Part shown: one piece after another, positions 8,315 through 20,055 of the stretch | How positions within the stretch are numbered: the stretch's first letter is position 1 | Layout of the letters: each line of letters opens with the position of its first letter | Source: Ga0077523 sp038324085 | GTDB lineage: Bacteria; Pseudomonadota; Gammaproteobacteria; Burkholderiales; Ga0077523 | NCBI GenBank assembly: GCA_038324085.1 | Contig: JBBQHP010000004.1 | Location: 120,240-184,239, forward strand | Reading direction: 5' to 3' | DNA: 64,000 nt | The notes under the pieces: generated by a model | Told to the model about the DNA's origin: nothing | Database searches by the model: none | The model's input: the letters and a program-made list of their open reading frames with translations, nothing else | Program-made: the position numbers and the translations under genes

Positions 8315-10132
8315 CTACTCCACCGTCACCGACTTCGCCAGGTTCCGCGGCTTGTCCACGTCGGTGCCGCGGGCCAGCGCCGTGTGGTACGCCAGCAGTT
8401 GCAGCGGGATGACGTGCAGGATCGGCGACAGGTCGCCGTAGTGTTCCGGCAAGCGGATGACGTGCACGCCTTCACTGGCGCTGATGTGGGTATCGTCGTC
8501 GGCGCAGACGTAGAGTTGGCCGCCGCGGGCGCGCACTTCCATCATGTTGCTCTTGAGCTTTTCGAGCAGCGTATCGTTCGGCGCGACCGTGATCACCGGC
8601 ATGGCCTCGGTCACGAGCGCCAGCGGGCCGTGCTTGAGTTCCCCGGCGGGATAGGCTTCGGCGTGGATGTAGCTGATCTCCTTCAGCTTGAGTGCGCCTT
8701 CAAGCGCGATCGGATAGTGCAGGCCGCGACCGAGGAACAGCGCATCTTCCTTGCGCGCGAAACTCTCGCTCCAGGCGATGATATGGGGCTCCAGGGCCAG
8801 CACGCGCTGGACCGCGGCCGGCAGATGACGCAGGCCCTTCACGGCGGCAGCTTCGCCGGCCGGTGACAGCACGCGGCGCGTCTTCGCCAGCGCGTTCGCC
8901 AGCAGATAGAGTGCCACCAATTGCGTCGTGAACGCCTTGGTCGAGGCGACGCCGATCTCGGCGCCGGCACGGGTGAGGAACTGCAGTTCCGTCTCGCGCA
9001 CCATGGCGCTGGTGGCGACGTTGCACACGGCGAGCGTGTGGTTCATTCCAAGCGACTTGGCGTGCTTGAGCGCCGCCAGGGTGTCGGCGGTCTCGCCGGA
9101 TTGCGAGATCACGACCACCAGCGTCGCCATGTGCGGCACGGATTCGCGGTACCGGTACTCGCTGGCGATCTCCACGTTCACCGGCACCTTCGCGATCGAC
9201 TCGATCCAGTAACGCGCCACGCAACCGGCGTAGTAGCTCGTGCCGCACGCCAGGATCAGCACGCGGTCGATGCCCGCGAAAATGCCCGCCGCAGTGTCTC
9301 CGAACAGCACCGCATCGATGCCACCGACCTGCTCGAGCGTATCGGCAATGGCGCGGGGCTGCTCGAAGATCTCCTTCTGCATGTAGTGCCGGTACGGCCC
9401 GAGCTCGACCGCGTTGGAGTGCGCCTGGACAGTCTTGACCGCGCGTTCGACCGGCCGACCCTGAATGTCGAAGATCGCGATCCGGTCGGCGCGCAGGTCG
9501 ATCACGTCACCTTCTTCGAGGTAGACGATCTGGTCGGTAGTTCCGGCGAGCGCCATCGCGTCGCTCGCGAGGAAATTCTCGCCCTTGCCGATGCCGGCGA
9601 TGAGGGGCGAGCCGAGGCGCGCTCCGATCACCCGACCCGGTTCGGACTTGGACACCACGCCGATCGCGTAGGCGCCCTTGAATCGCGCGACGGCCTTCTT
9701 GACCGCCTCCAGCAGATCGCCCTGATACAGATGATGGACCAGATGCCCGATGACTTCCGTGTCGGTTGCGCTTTCGAACACATAGCCCACCTTCTTCAGG
9801 TCGGTGCGGATCTCTTCGTAGTTCTCGATGATGCCGTTGTGAACGACTGCGATCTCGCCGCGAGAGAAGTGCGGGTGCGCGTTCGACGTGATCGGCGCAC
9901 CGTGCGTGGCCCAGCGCGTGTGCGAAATCCCGGTGGTCGACTCGATGTGATCCTGGATGATCTGCGTGGACAGGTCCGCGACGCGTTGCACGCTGCGCGC
10001 GCGTCGCAGTTCACCTTTCGACAGGAAAGCGACGCCACACGAGTCGTAGCCGCGATACTCGAGCCGCTTCAAGCCTTCCACGAGCACCGGGACGATGTTG
10101 CGCGCCGATACGGCGCCGACGATTCCGCACAT
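8315..10132 (-). CDS. glmS: glutamine-fructose-6-phosphate aminotransferase (isomerizing)
   Basis: A 605-residue enzyme making glucosamine-6-phosphate, the first step to UDP-GlcNAc. The N-terminal amidotransferase domain begins MCGIVG, with C2 as the catalytic nucleophile after Met removal, and has GISHTRWATHG. Two SIS domains follow (ACGTSYYAG and ASTKAFTTQ regions), and the C-terminus ends in the conserved KSVTVE tail. It lies 44 bases downstream of glmU on the same strand. No glmS ribozyme is expected or seen in this lineage. Confidence 0.97.
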   Translation of the reverse strand: MCGIVGAVSARNIVPVLVEGLKRLEYRGYDSCGVAFLSKGELRRARSVQRVADLSTQIIQDHIESTTGISHTRWATHGAPITSNAHPHFSRGEIAVVHNGIIENYEEIRTDLKKVGYVFESATDTEVIGHLVHHLYQGDLLEAVKKAVARFKGAYAIGVVSKSEPGRVIGARLGSPLIAGIGKGENFLASDAMALAGTTDQIVYLEEGDVIDLRADRIAIFDIQGRPVERAVKTVQAHSNAVELGPYRHYMQKEIFEQPRAIADTLEQVGGIDAVLFGDTAAGIFAGIDRVLILACGTSYYAGCVARYWIESIAKVPVNVEIASEYRYRESVPHMATLVVVISQSGETADTLAALKHAKSLGMNHTLAVCNVATSAMVRETELQFLTRAGAEIGVASTKAFTTQLVALYLLANALAKTRRVLSPAGEAAAVKGLRHLPAAVQRVLALEPHIIAWSESFARKEDALFLGRGLHYPIALEGALKLKEISYIHAEAYPAGELKHGPLALVTEAMPVITVAPNDTLLEKLKSNMMEVRARGGQLYVCADDDTHISASEGVHVIRLPEHYGDLSPILHVIPLQLLAYHTALARGTDVDKPRNLAKSVTVE

Positions 10133-10176
10133 GTTCTTGGGGCTCCAGTCTGGGAGAGAGAATGACGGCGGGAGCG

Positions 10177-11538
10177 CTACTTCTGCCTGGCGGGGCGCTT
10201 CCAGCCGGGAATCGAGACCTGCCTCGCCCGGGAGACCGTGAGCTGGTCGGCCGGAGCGTCCCGGGTCAGCGTCGTGCCCGCACCGAGTGTAGCGCCCCTG
10301 CCGACGCGCACCGGCGCGACGAGCTGGGTATCGGAGCCGATGAAGGCATCGTCTTCGATGATGGTCTTGTGCTTGTTGACCCCGTCGTAGTTGCAGGTGA
10401 TCGTGCCGGCGCCGATGTTCACGCGCCGGCCGATCTCGCTGTCGCCCAGGTACGCGAGGTGGTTTGCCTTCGCGCCCTCCGCGAGCGTGCTCGCCTTGAT
10501 CTCGACGAAGTTGCCCACGTGCACATCGTTGGCAAGTCTGGCGCCGGGACGCAGTCGCGCATAGGGGCCGATGCGTCCGTTCGAGCCCACGTGCGCGCCC
10601 TCGAGGTGCGAGAACGCGGCGATCCGCGTGCCGGCTTCGATCGTACAGTCCTTGATCACGCAGTTCGGCCCGACCATCACGTCGTCGGCGATGTCGACCC
10701 TGCCTTCGAACACGCAGCCCACGTCGATCGTGACGTCGGTGCCGCAGGTGAGCGCACCGCGCACGTCGATGCGTTCCGGGTCAGCCAATGTGACACCGGC
10801 GGCCATGAGGCGCCGCGCGTTCTCGCGCTGCCAGACGCGCTCGAGGTAGGCGAGCTGGTCCCGGCTGTTCACGCCAAGCACTTCCCATTCGTTCGCCGGC
10901 TGCGCCGTATGCACGCGCACGCCTTCGGCCACGGCCATCGCAATGACGTCGGTAAGGTAGTACTCCTGCTGCGCATTCCGGTTGCCGAGCCGCGCAAGCC
11001 AGCCGGCGAGCCTAGCACTCGGCGCGGCGATGATGCCGGTGTTGACCTCGCCGATCGCACGGACCGCCGCGTCGGCGTCCTTTTGCTCGACGATGCGCAG
11101 GACATTGCCGGCTGCGTCGCGGACGATCCTGCCGTATCCGGTCGGGTCGGCCAGTTGCACGGTCAGCACGCTCAACTCGGCCGCACCGTCCAGCACGCGT
11201 CGCAGCGTGGAAGCCTGGATCAGCGGCACGTCGCCGTACAGCACGAGCGTGATGCCGTCATGGTCGAGCTGCGGAACGGCCTGCTGCACGGCGTGTCCCG
11301 TGCCGAGTTGCGGCGCCTGCAGCACAAAAACGGCACCGGAGCCCTGGAACGCGTGCGGCACCGCTTCGCCGCCATGACCATAGACGACAACGACCTTCGC
11401 GGGATCGAGCGCTTCGGCGGCGGCGATCGCGTGGCCGAGCAGGGAGCGGCCGGCCAGCGGATGCAGAACCTTGGGCAGTGCGCTCTTCATGCGTGTGCCC
11501 TTGCCGGCAGCGAGGATGACGATCTGGAGGGCAGGCAT
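10177..11538 (-). CDS. glmU: bifunctional GlcNAc-1-P uridyltransferase / GlcN-1-P acetyltransferase
   Basis: A 453-residue two-domain enzyme. The N-terminal uridyltransferase has the LAAGKGTRMKS signature at about residues 8-18 and the VLYGDVPLI metal segment. The C-terminal left-handed beta-helix shows hexapeptide repeats from about residue 250, including NFVEIKAS and the acetyl-CoA site NYDGVNKHKT. I chose ATG 11538 over a start nine codons upstream because MPALQIVILAAGKG matches the family. With glmS it forms a UDP-GlcNAc supply operon. Confidence 0.96.
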   Translation of the reverse strand: MPALQIVILAAGKGTRMKSALPKVLHPLAGRSLLGHAIAAAEALDPAKVVVVYGHGGEAVPHAFQGSGAVFVLQAPQLGTGHAVQQAVPQLDHDGITLVLYGDVPLIQASTLRRVLDGAAELSVLTVQLADPTGYGRIVRDAAGNVLRIVEQKDADAAVRAIGEVNTGIIAAPSARLAGWLARLGNRNAQQEYYLTDVIAMAVAEGVRVHTAQPANEWEVLGVNSRDQLAYLERVWQRENARRLMAAGVTLADPERIDVRGALTCGTDVTIDVGCVFEGRVDIADDVMVGPNCVIKDCTIEAGTRIAAFSHLEGAHVGSNGRIGPYARLRPGARLANDVHVGNFVEIKASTLAEGAKANHLAYLGDSEIGRRVNIGAGTITCNYDGVNKHKTIIEDDAFIGSDTQLVAPVRVGRGATLGAGTTLTRDAPADQLTVSRARQVSIPGWKRPARQK

Positions 11539-12018
11539 GGCGACGCGGTATCGGGGGGTCGGCAAAAAGGGCGGCGATTATTGCACGCAGGTCGAAGCCG
11601 GGAGCGAAAGTCGTGCCGGGCGCCATTGCGCGTCGCGAGCCCGCGCCTGATCGCTCGACCGGCGCAAGGGGCGAGCAAACCCGGGTTGCCGGTCTGCCTC
11701 CGACCGCGCCACCCGGCCCGGCTCGCCGGGACGAGACTTGGCGGGGAACGCCTGCCAGCGCGGGAACGTCGATTGCCGGGATTGAGCAGTCACAGCTTGA
11801 ATCCCTTTCGCCGACTGGATTGACGCCATGCAGTCCCGGATTTGCTTGCACCAGACCAGCATCTTCAGCAGTTCGTTTCGACGCCGCGATCGATCGGGTC
11901 CGGGAGCGCTTTCGCGTAGAGTGGCGTCAATGCACCCAGATCCGGCGAAACCCGGCGCAAGCGCCGAGAGCGTCTGTGTTCCACCTGCGATCGGGGGCCC
12001 GCTCCGGGCCTGGTCGCG
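11539..12018. other. 480-base intergenic region between glmU and a kinase operon
   Basis: No convincing gene lies here. Frames are open on both strands only because of high GC. It should hold the divergent promoters of glmU and of the kinase/KaiC operon. The one structured element I can point to is the -24/-12-like site at 11762-11776. Confidence 0.5.
11762..11776 (+). promoter_or_regulatory. -24/-12-like (sigma-54) element before kinase/KaiC operon
   Basis: GGGAACG-TCGA-TTGC, with GG and GC ten bases apart as in sigma-54 promoters. The -24 half is weak (no GGCA). It shares the rare CG(T/C)CGATTGCC core with sites before three other genes. It is about 240 bases from the kinase start, which is far. 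Confidence 0.3.
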
Positions 12019-15000
12019 ATGATCGACCTTGCCGCGGTCGCCGTGGGGGGGGCGGTCTGCCTTGGCGCAATGTGGGTCTGCCGACCCCGCGCAATCCGGT
12101 TTTACCGCGCAGTGCTGGCGCATCGGCGACCCCTGGCGACTACGCAGACGGATCTGCGACGCGAGGAGGTAATGCTGCGATTCGCCCGGCATGGAGAATG
12201 GGAATGGCAGGCGGCCAGCGGAACGCTGCTGCTCAGTGCAAAAGGCCGGCAGCTCTTCGGCCTGCCGGCAGACACGCCCCTGACCCACGAAACCATCCGC
12301 GAGCGCATCCATCCGGAAGACCGGGCACGGCACTGGGCCGCCGTGAAACGCGGGTTGAGAACCGGCGTATTTTCGAGCGAGCACCGGATCTGCCTGCCGG
12401 ACGGCCACATCCGCTGGCTCGAATCCCGCGGCGAACTGCTGAACGAAGCCGGAAGCAACGAGCGCCGCATGCTCGGAGTGGTCTACGACATCACCGCGCG
12501 CAAGGACCGCGATCACGCGCTCGCACGGAGCCAGGAGCGGATGCGCCTGGTCCTGTCGACCACTGCCGCCATCGCCTGGAGCACCGATGCCGACGGCGCA
12601 TTCGTCGCCCCGCAGGAGTCCTGGGAAGCCTATACCGGACAACCCTGGACCGGGCATGCACAGTGGGGCTGGATCGAAGCGCTGCATCCGGATGACCGCC
12701 GGCGGTTCGAGCATCAGTGGCGGCACGCCGTGCAGCGTGGCGTTTCGTTCGCAGCGGAAGGCCGGATCTGGCACGCCGCGAGTGCTGCTTACCGTCACTT
12801 CGAGGCCCGTGCGGCGCCGATGACGAAGGGGCGGGGCCGGGTCCGCGAATGGATCGGGACGTTCAGCGACGTGCACGATAGAGTCGTCGCGATGGCGCGT
12901 CTCCACGAAAGTCAGGCCCGTCTGCGCCGTCTCGCCGACGCGAACATCGTGGGGGTCATTCAGTGGAATCTCGCGAGCTCCCTCATCATCGACTGCAACG
13001 ACGAATTCCTGCGCATGACCGGCTATGACCGCGACGACCTGCTTGCGGGCAGGTTGAACTTCGAAGCGATGACTCCGCCGGAATGGCAGAGGCGGAACCT
13101 TCGCGGGATCGAGGAGATTCGATCGCAGGGCGCGGCGAGCGCCTATGAGAAGGAGTACATCCGCAAGGACGGTTCGCGTCTCCCCGTCATCATTGCAGGC
13201 GCCCGGTATGCGGATTCGTCCGAGGAGGGAATGTCCTTCGTTCTCGACCTGACCGACCGCAAACGCGCCGAGGACGACCTGCGCAACAGCGAAGTCAGGT
13301 TCCGCACCCTCGCCGACTCGATTCCGCAGCTGGCCTGGATGGCGCGACCGGACGGCCACATCTTCTGGTACAACCGGCGCTGGTACGAATACACCGGGAC
13401 CACGCTGGAAGAAGTCCAGGGTTGGGGCTGGACCAAGGTACACGATCCGGCGGAACTGCCGCGCGTGGTCCGCAAGATCAGCCGCAATTTTGCGACGGGC
13501 GAGCCGTGGGAAGATACCTTCCCGCTGCGACGGCACGATGGCGCCATGCGCTCGCACCTGAGCCGGATGCTGCCGGTGCGGGACGACCAGGGCAAGATCG
13601 TGATGTGGTTCGGCACCAATACCGACGTCACCGAACACGAAGAGAGCGGGCGCCGACAGGCGCGGATCGCGGAGATCGCGCTGAAGGTCGGTACCTCGCT
13701 GTCCCACTCCGGTTCGATCGTGGAAACGCTGCAGATGCTCGTCGAAGCAGCGCGCGGCATTCTCGGCGCACGCTGCGCCAGGATCGGCACGACGCTTGCC
13801 AGATCGCCCGCGCAGCCCCTGCACCTGCTCGCCTTCGAACACCCCGGTTTCGAATGGCCCGAAGCGTTGCAGGAGTGGGAAACGAGTGCGTGTTCGATCG
13901 TCGAAATGAGCAACAGACCCGTGCGTCAGCCGCATTCGATTCCGGGCCGGGACGGCGCATCTGACCGCGCCGGCGCGTCAGTGCCGCCGCCGAAAGCAAG
14001 CTGGCTCGGCGTTCCCCTGGTGGGCAACGACGGCCGGAATCTGGGGGTGCTGCAGTTCCTCGACAAATCCGACCACGGCGATTTCAGCGTGGAGGACGAG
14101 GCCATCGGCGTCCAGGTGGCCACGATGGCGGCCGTCGCGTTGGAAACCTGGCGGCTGGTGCAGGCCCTGAAACAGGCCGACCGGCAGAAAGACGCGTTTC
14201 TCGCGACGCTCGCGCACGAACTGCGCAACCCGCTGGCGCCCTTGCGCAACGGGTTGGAGATCATTCGCAAGGCGCCGGCAGGTTCGGACGTGAGCCGGAC
14301 GCGCGAGATGATGGATCGCCAGTTGCGACAGATGGTGCGCCTGATCGACGACCTGCTGGATCTCGCCCGCATCACCCAGGGCAAGATCGACCTTCGCCGC
14401 GAACGCATCGAGATTTCCGCGGTTGTGCAGTTGGCGCTGGAGTCGTGCATGACCGCGATCGAGCAGGCCGACCATCGTCTGCATGTCGCTCAGACGCCGG
14501 ACCGGATATTCGTCGACGTGGACGTGACTCGATTTGCCCAGGTATTCGCGAATCTGCTCAACAACGCCGCCAAGTTCACCCCCCCGGGCGGCGAGATCCA
14601 CGTCGCGATCGGCCGCGACGGCGAGGATGCCTTCGTATCGGTCAAGGACACCGGGGTCGGCATCCCCGAAAACATGCTCGCGAGCGTGTTCGACATGTTC
14701 ACCCAGGTCGAACGGACGCTCGATCGCACCCACGGAGGGCTGGGCATCGGCCTGTACCTCGTCCGGCGTCTGACTGAGATGCACGGCGGCAGCGTGGCGG
14801 CCAGAAGCGCCGGTCCCGATCAGGGCAGCGAATTCGTGATCCGCGTTCCAGTGCTGCTCTCCCTGGTTCCGGACAGTCATGCGCCGGCGCCGGTCGATCA
14901 CCCGAGTTCGCCCGGGCGGCGGCGGATCCTGATCGCGGACGACAACGCGGATGCGGCGGAGAGCCTCGCAATGCTGCTGCAGATGCAGGGGGACGATGTG

Positions 15001-15291
15001 CGCACCGTCCGCGACGGGATAGAGGCCTTGAAGCTTGGCGAATCCTTCCGGCCCCACGTCGTTCTGCTGGACATCGGCATGCCGCGTCTGAACGGCATCG
15101 ACACCGCCAGGCGCGCGCGGGACACGGACTGGGGAAGAGACGCATTGCTGGTCGCCATCACCGGGTGGGGTCAACCGGGCGACCGGGAACGGTCGGAGGC
15201 GGCCGGGTTCGATCTGCATCTCGTGAAACCGGTCGACATCGACGCCCTGCTGGACGGGATTGCCAATGACAAGCGAAACTCTGGCGGCTAG
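12019..15291 (+). CDS. multi-PAS/GAF hybrid sensor histidine kinase
   Basis: A 1090-residue hybrid kinase. One N-terminal hydrophobic segment (residues 5-20) may anchor it. Four PAS/PAC modules follow (about 50-160, 170-295, 300-410, 420-545), then a GAF-like domain (about 555-715). The HisKA motif LAHELRNPLAP has H733, the HATPase has NLLNNAAKF, DTGVGIP and GLGIGL, and a C-terminal receiver has D1018 in LLDIGMP. The start is the first ATG in frame, with no clear ribosome site. It precedes the KaiC gene by 90 bases, and the trio probably forms one sensory operon. Confidence 0.88.
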   Translation: MIDLAAVAVGGAVCLGAMWVCRPRAIRFYRAVLAHRRPLATTQTDLRREEVMLRFARHGEWEWQAASGTLLLSAKGRQLFGLPADTPLTHETIRERIHPEDRARHWAAVKRGLRTGVFSSEHRICLPDGHIRWLESRGELLNEAGSNERRMLGVVYDITARKDRDHALARSQERMRLVLSTTAAIAWSTDADGAFVAPQESWEAYTGQPWTGHAQWGWIEALHPDDRRRFEHQWRHAVQRGVSFAAEGRIWHAASAAYRHFEARAAPMTKGRGRVREWIGTFSDVHDRVVAMARLHESQARLRRLADANIVGVIQWNLASSLIIDCNDEFLRMTGYDRDDLLAGRLNFEAMTPPEWQRRNLRGIEEIRSQGAASAYEKEYIRKDGSRLPVIIAGARYADSSEEGMSFVLDLTDRKRAEDDLRNSEVRFRTLADSIPQLAWMARPDGHIFWYNRRWYEYTGTTLEEVQGWGWTKVHDPAELPRVVRKISRNFATGEPWEDTFPLRRHDGAMRSHLSRMLPVRDDQGKIVMWFGTNTDVTEHEESGRRQARIAEIALKVGTSLSHSGSIVETLQMLVEAARGILGARCARIGTTLARSPAQPLHLLAFEHPGFEWPEALQEWETSACSIVEMSNRPVRQPHSIPGRDGASDRAGASVPPPKASWLGVPLVGNDGRNLGVLQFLDKSDHGDFSVEDEAIGVQVATMAAVALETWRLVQALKQADRQKDAFLATLAHELRNPLAPLRNGLEIIRKAPAGSDVSRTREMMDRQLRQMVRLIDDLLDLARITQGKIDLRRERIEISAVVQLALESCMTAIEQADHRLHVAQTPDRIFVDVDVTRFAQVFANLLNNAAKFTPPGGEIHVAIGRDGEDAFVSVKDTGVGIPENMLASVFDMFTQVERTLDRTHGGLGIGLYLVRRLTEMHGGSVAARSAGPDQGSEFVIRVPVLLSLVPDSHAPAPVDHPSSPGRRRILIADDNADAAESLAMLLQMQGDDVRTVRDGIEALKLGESFRPHVVLLDIGMPRLNGIDTARRARDTDWGRDALLVAITGWGQPGDRERSEAAGFDLHLVKPVDIDALLDGIANDKRNSGG

Positions 15292-15381
15292 CGCCTCCGA
15301 TGCCGGCCGCATCGTGGCGCTCGAGAATCGAACGGCCACGCGCCGGGCTGGCCCCCGGATGTCGCGCTCGGGGTCAACACC

Positions 15382-16844
15382 ATGATCACCGCCCCGCCGC
15401 CGCGGGCAGCGACCGGAATCGACGGGCTGGACGACGTGTTGAACGGCGGACTGATACCGGATCGTCTGTATCTCCTGGAGGGACGCCCCGGCACGGGCAA
15501 GACGACGCTGGGTTTCCAGTTCCTGCTCGATGGCGTACGTCAGGGCGAGTCGGTGATGTACGTGACCCTCTCCGAAACGCAGGAGGAGATCCGGGCGGTG
15601 GCCGCTTCTCACGGCTGGTCGCTGGACGGCGTCGCGATCCGAGAACTCATGTCTGCCACCGGCACGCTCGATGGCGAAGACGAGTACACGGTCTTTCATC
15701 CCTCGGAGGTCGAACTCGGCGACACGACCCGAAGAATGCTCGAGGATGTCGAGCGCGCGCAGCCGAGCCGGCTCGTCCTCGATTCACTGTCCGAACTGCG
15801 TCTCCTGGCCGGCACGGCGTTGCGCTATCGCCGCCAGATCCTGGGCTTGAAGCAGTTCTTCGCCGGCCGGCGTTGCACCGTATTGATGCTGGACGATCTG
15901 ACCAGCGCCCCGCACGATCTCCAGGTGCAGAGCATTGCGCACGGCGCGGTGCTGCTCGAGCTGCAGATCGCCACCTTCGGGGCGGTACGTCGACGGCTGA
16001 GCGTTACCAAGTATCGGGGCAGCGAGTTTCGCGGTGGATATCACGACTACCAGATCCGGCGTGGCGGGATCGAGGTCTATCCGAGGCTCGTGGCTGCCGA
16101 GCATCGACAGCAGTCGAGCCGGGAGCGCCTGCGCAGCGGCATCGATGCGCTCGACGCGTTGCTCGGAGGTGGGCTGGAGCGAGGGTCGAGTACCTTGATC
16201 CAGGGGGCGGCCGGAACCGGCAAATCCACCATCGCGGCCCTGTTCGCGGCGCAAGCGGCCGAGCGCGGGGAGCATTCCGCGTTGTTCCTCTTCGAGGAGA
16301 GCACGAATACGCTGTTCGAGCGCATGGAAGGCTTCGGAATCGACCTGCACCGCTACGTGGCATCGGGTCTGGTTCGCATACGCCAGGTGGATCCGGCGGA
16401 GGTCTCGCCGGGCGAACTGGCGCATGAGGTTCGTCAATGCGTCGAAGCGGACGACGCGCGACTGGTGGTGTTCGACAGCTTGAACGGCTTCCTCAATTCG
16501 ATGCCGGACGAGACCGCCCTCATCGTCCATCTGCACGAATTGATGTCCTACCTGGGCCAGCTCGGCGTGGCGACGGTGCTGATCGGCGCCCACCAAGGGA
16601 TACTCGGGACCGCCATGAGCGGGCCGGTGGATGCAAGCTATATTGCCGACGCCGTTCTGCTGCTGCGCTACTTCGAAGCCGACGGTGAAGTGAACCAGGC
16701 CATCTCCGTGGTGAAGATGCGCGGCGGCGACCACGAACGCACGTTGCGCGAGTTCACGATGAAGGCCGGAAGGATCAGTGTCGGTGAACCGCTGCGGCAC
16801 TTCCGCGGTGTCCTGACCGGGGTGCCGGAGCGGCAGTCGCCACC

Positions 16845-16848
<4 letters not shown>
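15382..16848 (+). CDS. KaiC-like RecA-family ATPase (two P-loop domains)
   Basis: A 488-residue protein with duplicated RecA/KaiC domains. Walker A is GRPGTGKT (34-41) in the first and GAAGTGKS (275-282) in the second. Catalytic Glu pairs follow each (SETQEE, FEEST) and Walker-B-like LVLDSLSE and LVVFDSLNG are present. At the place of the cyanobacterial S431/T432 autophosphorylation pair the sequence reads S419-Y420 (DASYIAD), so only the Ser is kept. No kaiA or kaiB lies nearby. KaiC homologues beside hybrid kinases occur in non-photosynthetic bacteria and are linked to stress or two-component signalling rather than a proven clock. Confidence 0.88.
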
Positions 16849-18386
<1,538 letters not shown>

Positions 18387-18650
18387 CGCCGATACCATGG
18401 GTCGACCGTCGCGTTCCGGACTGGTAAATAATGCCGACGCGGGCTTGCAACATTTGCGGGTTGGTCGACGCACGCGTGGAGGCGGAAGCCATGCACCGCA
18501 GCCGGAGCTTCCCAGCGCTTGTTCGTCCCCCAACGAGCATGCACGCGCGCCATTGCCTGCCGTGCCGGCACCGCGGAATTCCATAGGCGCTGCATCGGGT
18601 TGCGGGAGTGCGAGTTGCCGGTCAGCAGACTTCCATCAACGGAGAGAACG
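18387..18650. other. intergenic region after KaiC/kinase operon
   Basis: I see no gene, strong hairpin or clear promoter here. Together with the doubtful reading frame after it, this makes almost 1 kb of poorly explained sequence before the DNA glycosylase gene. Confidence 0.4.
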
Positions 18651-19118
18651 ATGATCGCGCCCGAGTCTGGATTGAGGAGTGACACGGCGACCCGGCGGTG
18701 CCGAGACGGCCAGTTTGCGGAAAATGGCGCCGATGGTCACCACGACGGAAGTGACGACGAGATGATCGTCGCTGCGTTCGGCGGGGCGATCGCAACCGGG
18801 ATCAGTGGCAGGGGTCGGCATCAGGGGCATCCAGGGTTCGAGCAAGACGTCCGTGCCGATTCGGTTACCTCCGAACCTTTGGACAGCGCGAACCGCAAGA
18901 GCGCCGTCGCCGGGTTCGCCACCCGAACCGAACGCGTCGTGATCCGGTACGGTGCAGGCTCGAGTCCACCGGGTCGCCAGGACGTGGCACCTCGACCGAT
19001 CAAGGAACCCGAACCGAATCCGCCACCGATCGACGATCCGGGGCCAATCCCCGAGTCCGATCCGGAAGTGCCTCCACACGATCCGCCGGCGCCCTTTCCG
19101 CCGGTCACGCCGGTCTGA
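18651..19118 (+). CDS. doubtful ORF with proline-rich tail
   Basis: A 155-residue frame starting at an ATG with GGAGAG about 6 bases upstream. The first two thirds look random. The last 43 residues are strongly proline- and acid-rich (PIKEPEPNPPPIDDPGP and so on), like the small Pro-rich proteins common in Burkholderiales. A shorter 44-residue product from an in-frame GTG at 18984 is an alternative. Either the long ORF is real, only the short one is, or this is a decayed gene. Confidence 0.3.
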   Translation: MIAPESGLRSDTATRRCRDGQFAENGADGHHDGSDDEMIVAAFGGAIATGISGRGRHQGHPGFEQDVRADSVTSEPLDSANRKSAVAGFATRTERVVIRYGAGSSPPGRQDVAPRPIKEPEPNPPPIDDPGPIPESDPEVPPHDPPAPFPPVTPV

Positions 19119-19384
19119 GGCAGGCGCGCATGCCCCGGAATTGTCCGGGGTCTACATGCGTTTCCATCGCTGGCCCATGCGGGAACGCGGCTTGCTCCGC
19201 CTTCGGTTCGCGCGCCGGGACCAGTCCGAATACTCCGGTGGGGTCGCGCGAGCGGTTCTTCCGGAGCCTCTGGCACGGCTTTCGGGAGATCGCGAATGCG
19301 AACCCAACTACCACCACCCCTGGACCAGCCGATGTCTGTCGACCATTCGACTCAAACACTACTCGCGGCCGTACCCTGTTGACC

Positions 19385-19918
19385 ATGCCGACACTCCAGG
19401 GAGCAATGTTTGCGCACGGTTTCCCGCCGGTTGCGGTCCGGACGTCCCGGGTGCTGGTTCTGGGAACCATGCCCGGCCTGACCTCGCTGCGCGAGCGCCA
19501 GTACTACGGGCATGCCGAGAATTCCTTCTGGGCCATCGCCGCCGAGCTCCACGGCTTCGACCCGACGCTGCCATACGGGGACCGGATGGCAGCACTGTTG
19601 GACGCAGGCGTAGCGCTATGGGATGTCCTGAAGAGCTGCAACCGCAAGAGCAGTCTTGACTCCGATATCGATATGGCGACGCTCGTTGCCAACGATTTCT
19701 CGGTTTTCTTCTCGACGCATCGCCAGATTCGACGCGTCTATTTCAACGGAGCCCAGGCCGAGATTCTCTATCGGCAGCATGTTCTGCCGAGATTGTCGAA
19801 CCCGGATCAGCTCGGGTACCTGCGCCTCCCGTCCACCAGCCCTGCCAATGCGGCCCTGTCCTTCGATGCGAAGTTGAAGGCGTGGCGGGCGATGATCGAC
19901 GGGGTGATCCCGGCCTAG
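19385..19918 (+). CDS. DNA-deoxyinosine (hypoxanthine) glycosylase, UDG family 6
   Basis: A 177-residue protein of the hypoxanthine-DNA glycosylase family, which removes deaminated adenine from DNA. Family marks are LVLGTMPG, RERQYYGHAENSFW and ALWDVLKSCNRKSSLDSDI. I chose ATG 19385 because the family begins just before its first beta strand; the longer open frame upstream has no family resemblance. It stands alone, with the sigma-54 regulator gene converging 137 bases away. Confidence 0.85.
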   Translation: MPTLQGAMFAHGFPPVAVRTSRVLVLGTMPGLTSLRERQYYGHAENSFWAIAAELHGFDPTLPYGDRMAALLDAGVALWDVLKSCNRKSSLDSDIDMATLVANDFSVFFSTHRQIRRVYFNGAQAEILYRQHVLPRLSNPDQLGYLRLPSTSPANAALSFDAKLKAWRAMIDGVIPA

Positions 19919-20055
19919 GGTCGATCGTTCGCCGCGCGTGATCGCGCAACGCCATGGCGTTCCGGCAGATGCCTCGACGGCCGCGCTGGCGCGTCGCGTG
20001 ACCGGCGGTTTGCCTCTCCGGCTTGTCGGGCGTCAGTGCCTTGCCGGACGCGTGA

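Noticed and set aside
11578..13935. 785-codon open frame on the minus strand
   Set aside because: It is antisense to the multi-PAS kinase, with no domain likeness and an Arg/Ala/Pro-heavy translation typical of high-GC shadow frames. The same holds for long frames at 2239-3615(-), 13978-15699(-), 54026-56251(-) and 60698-62587(+).
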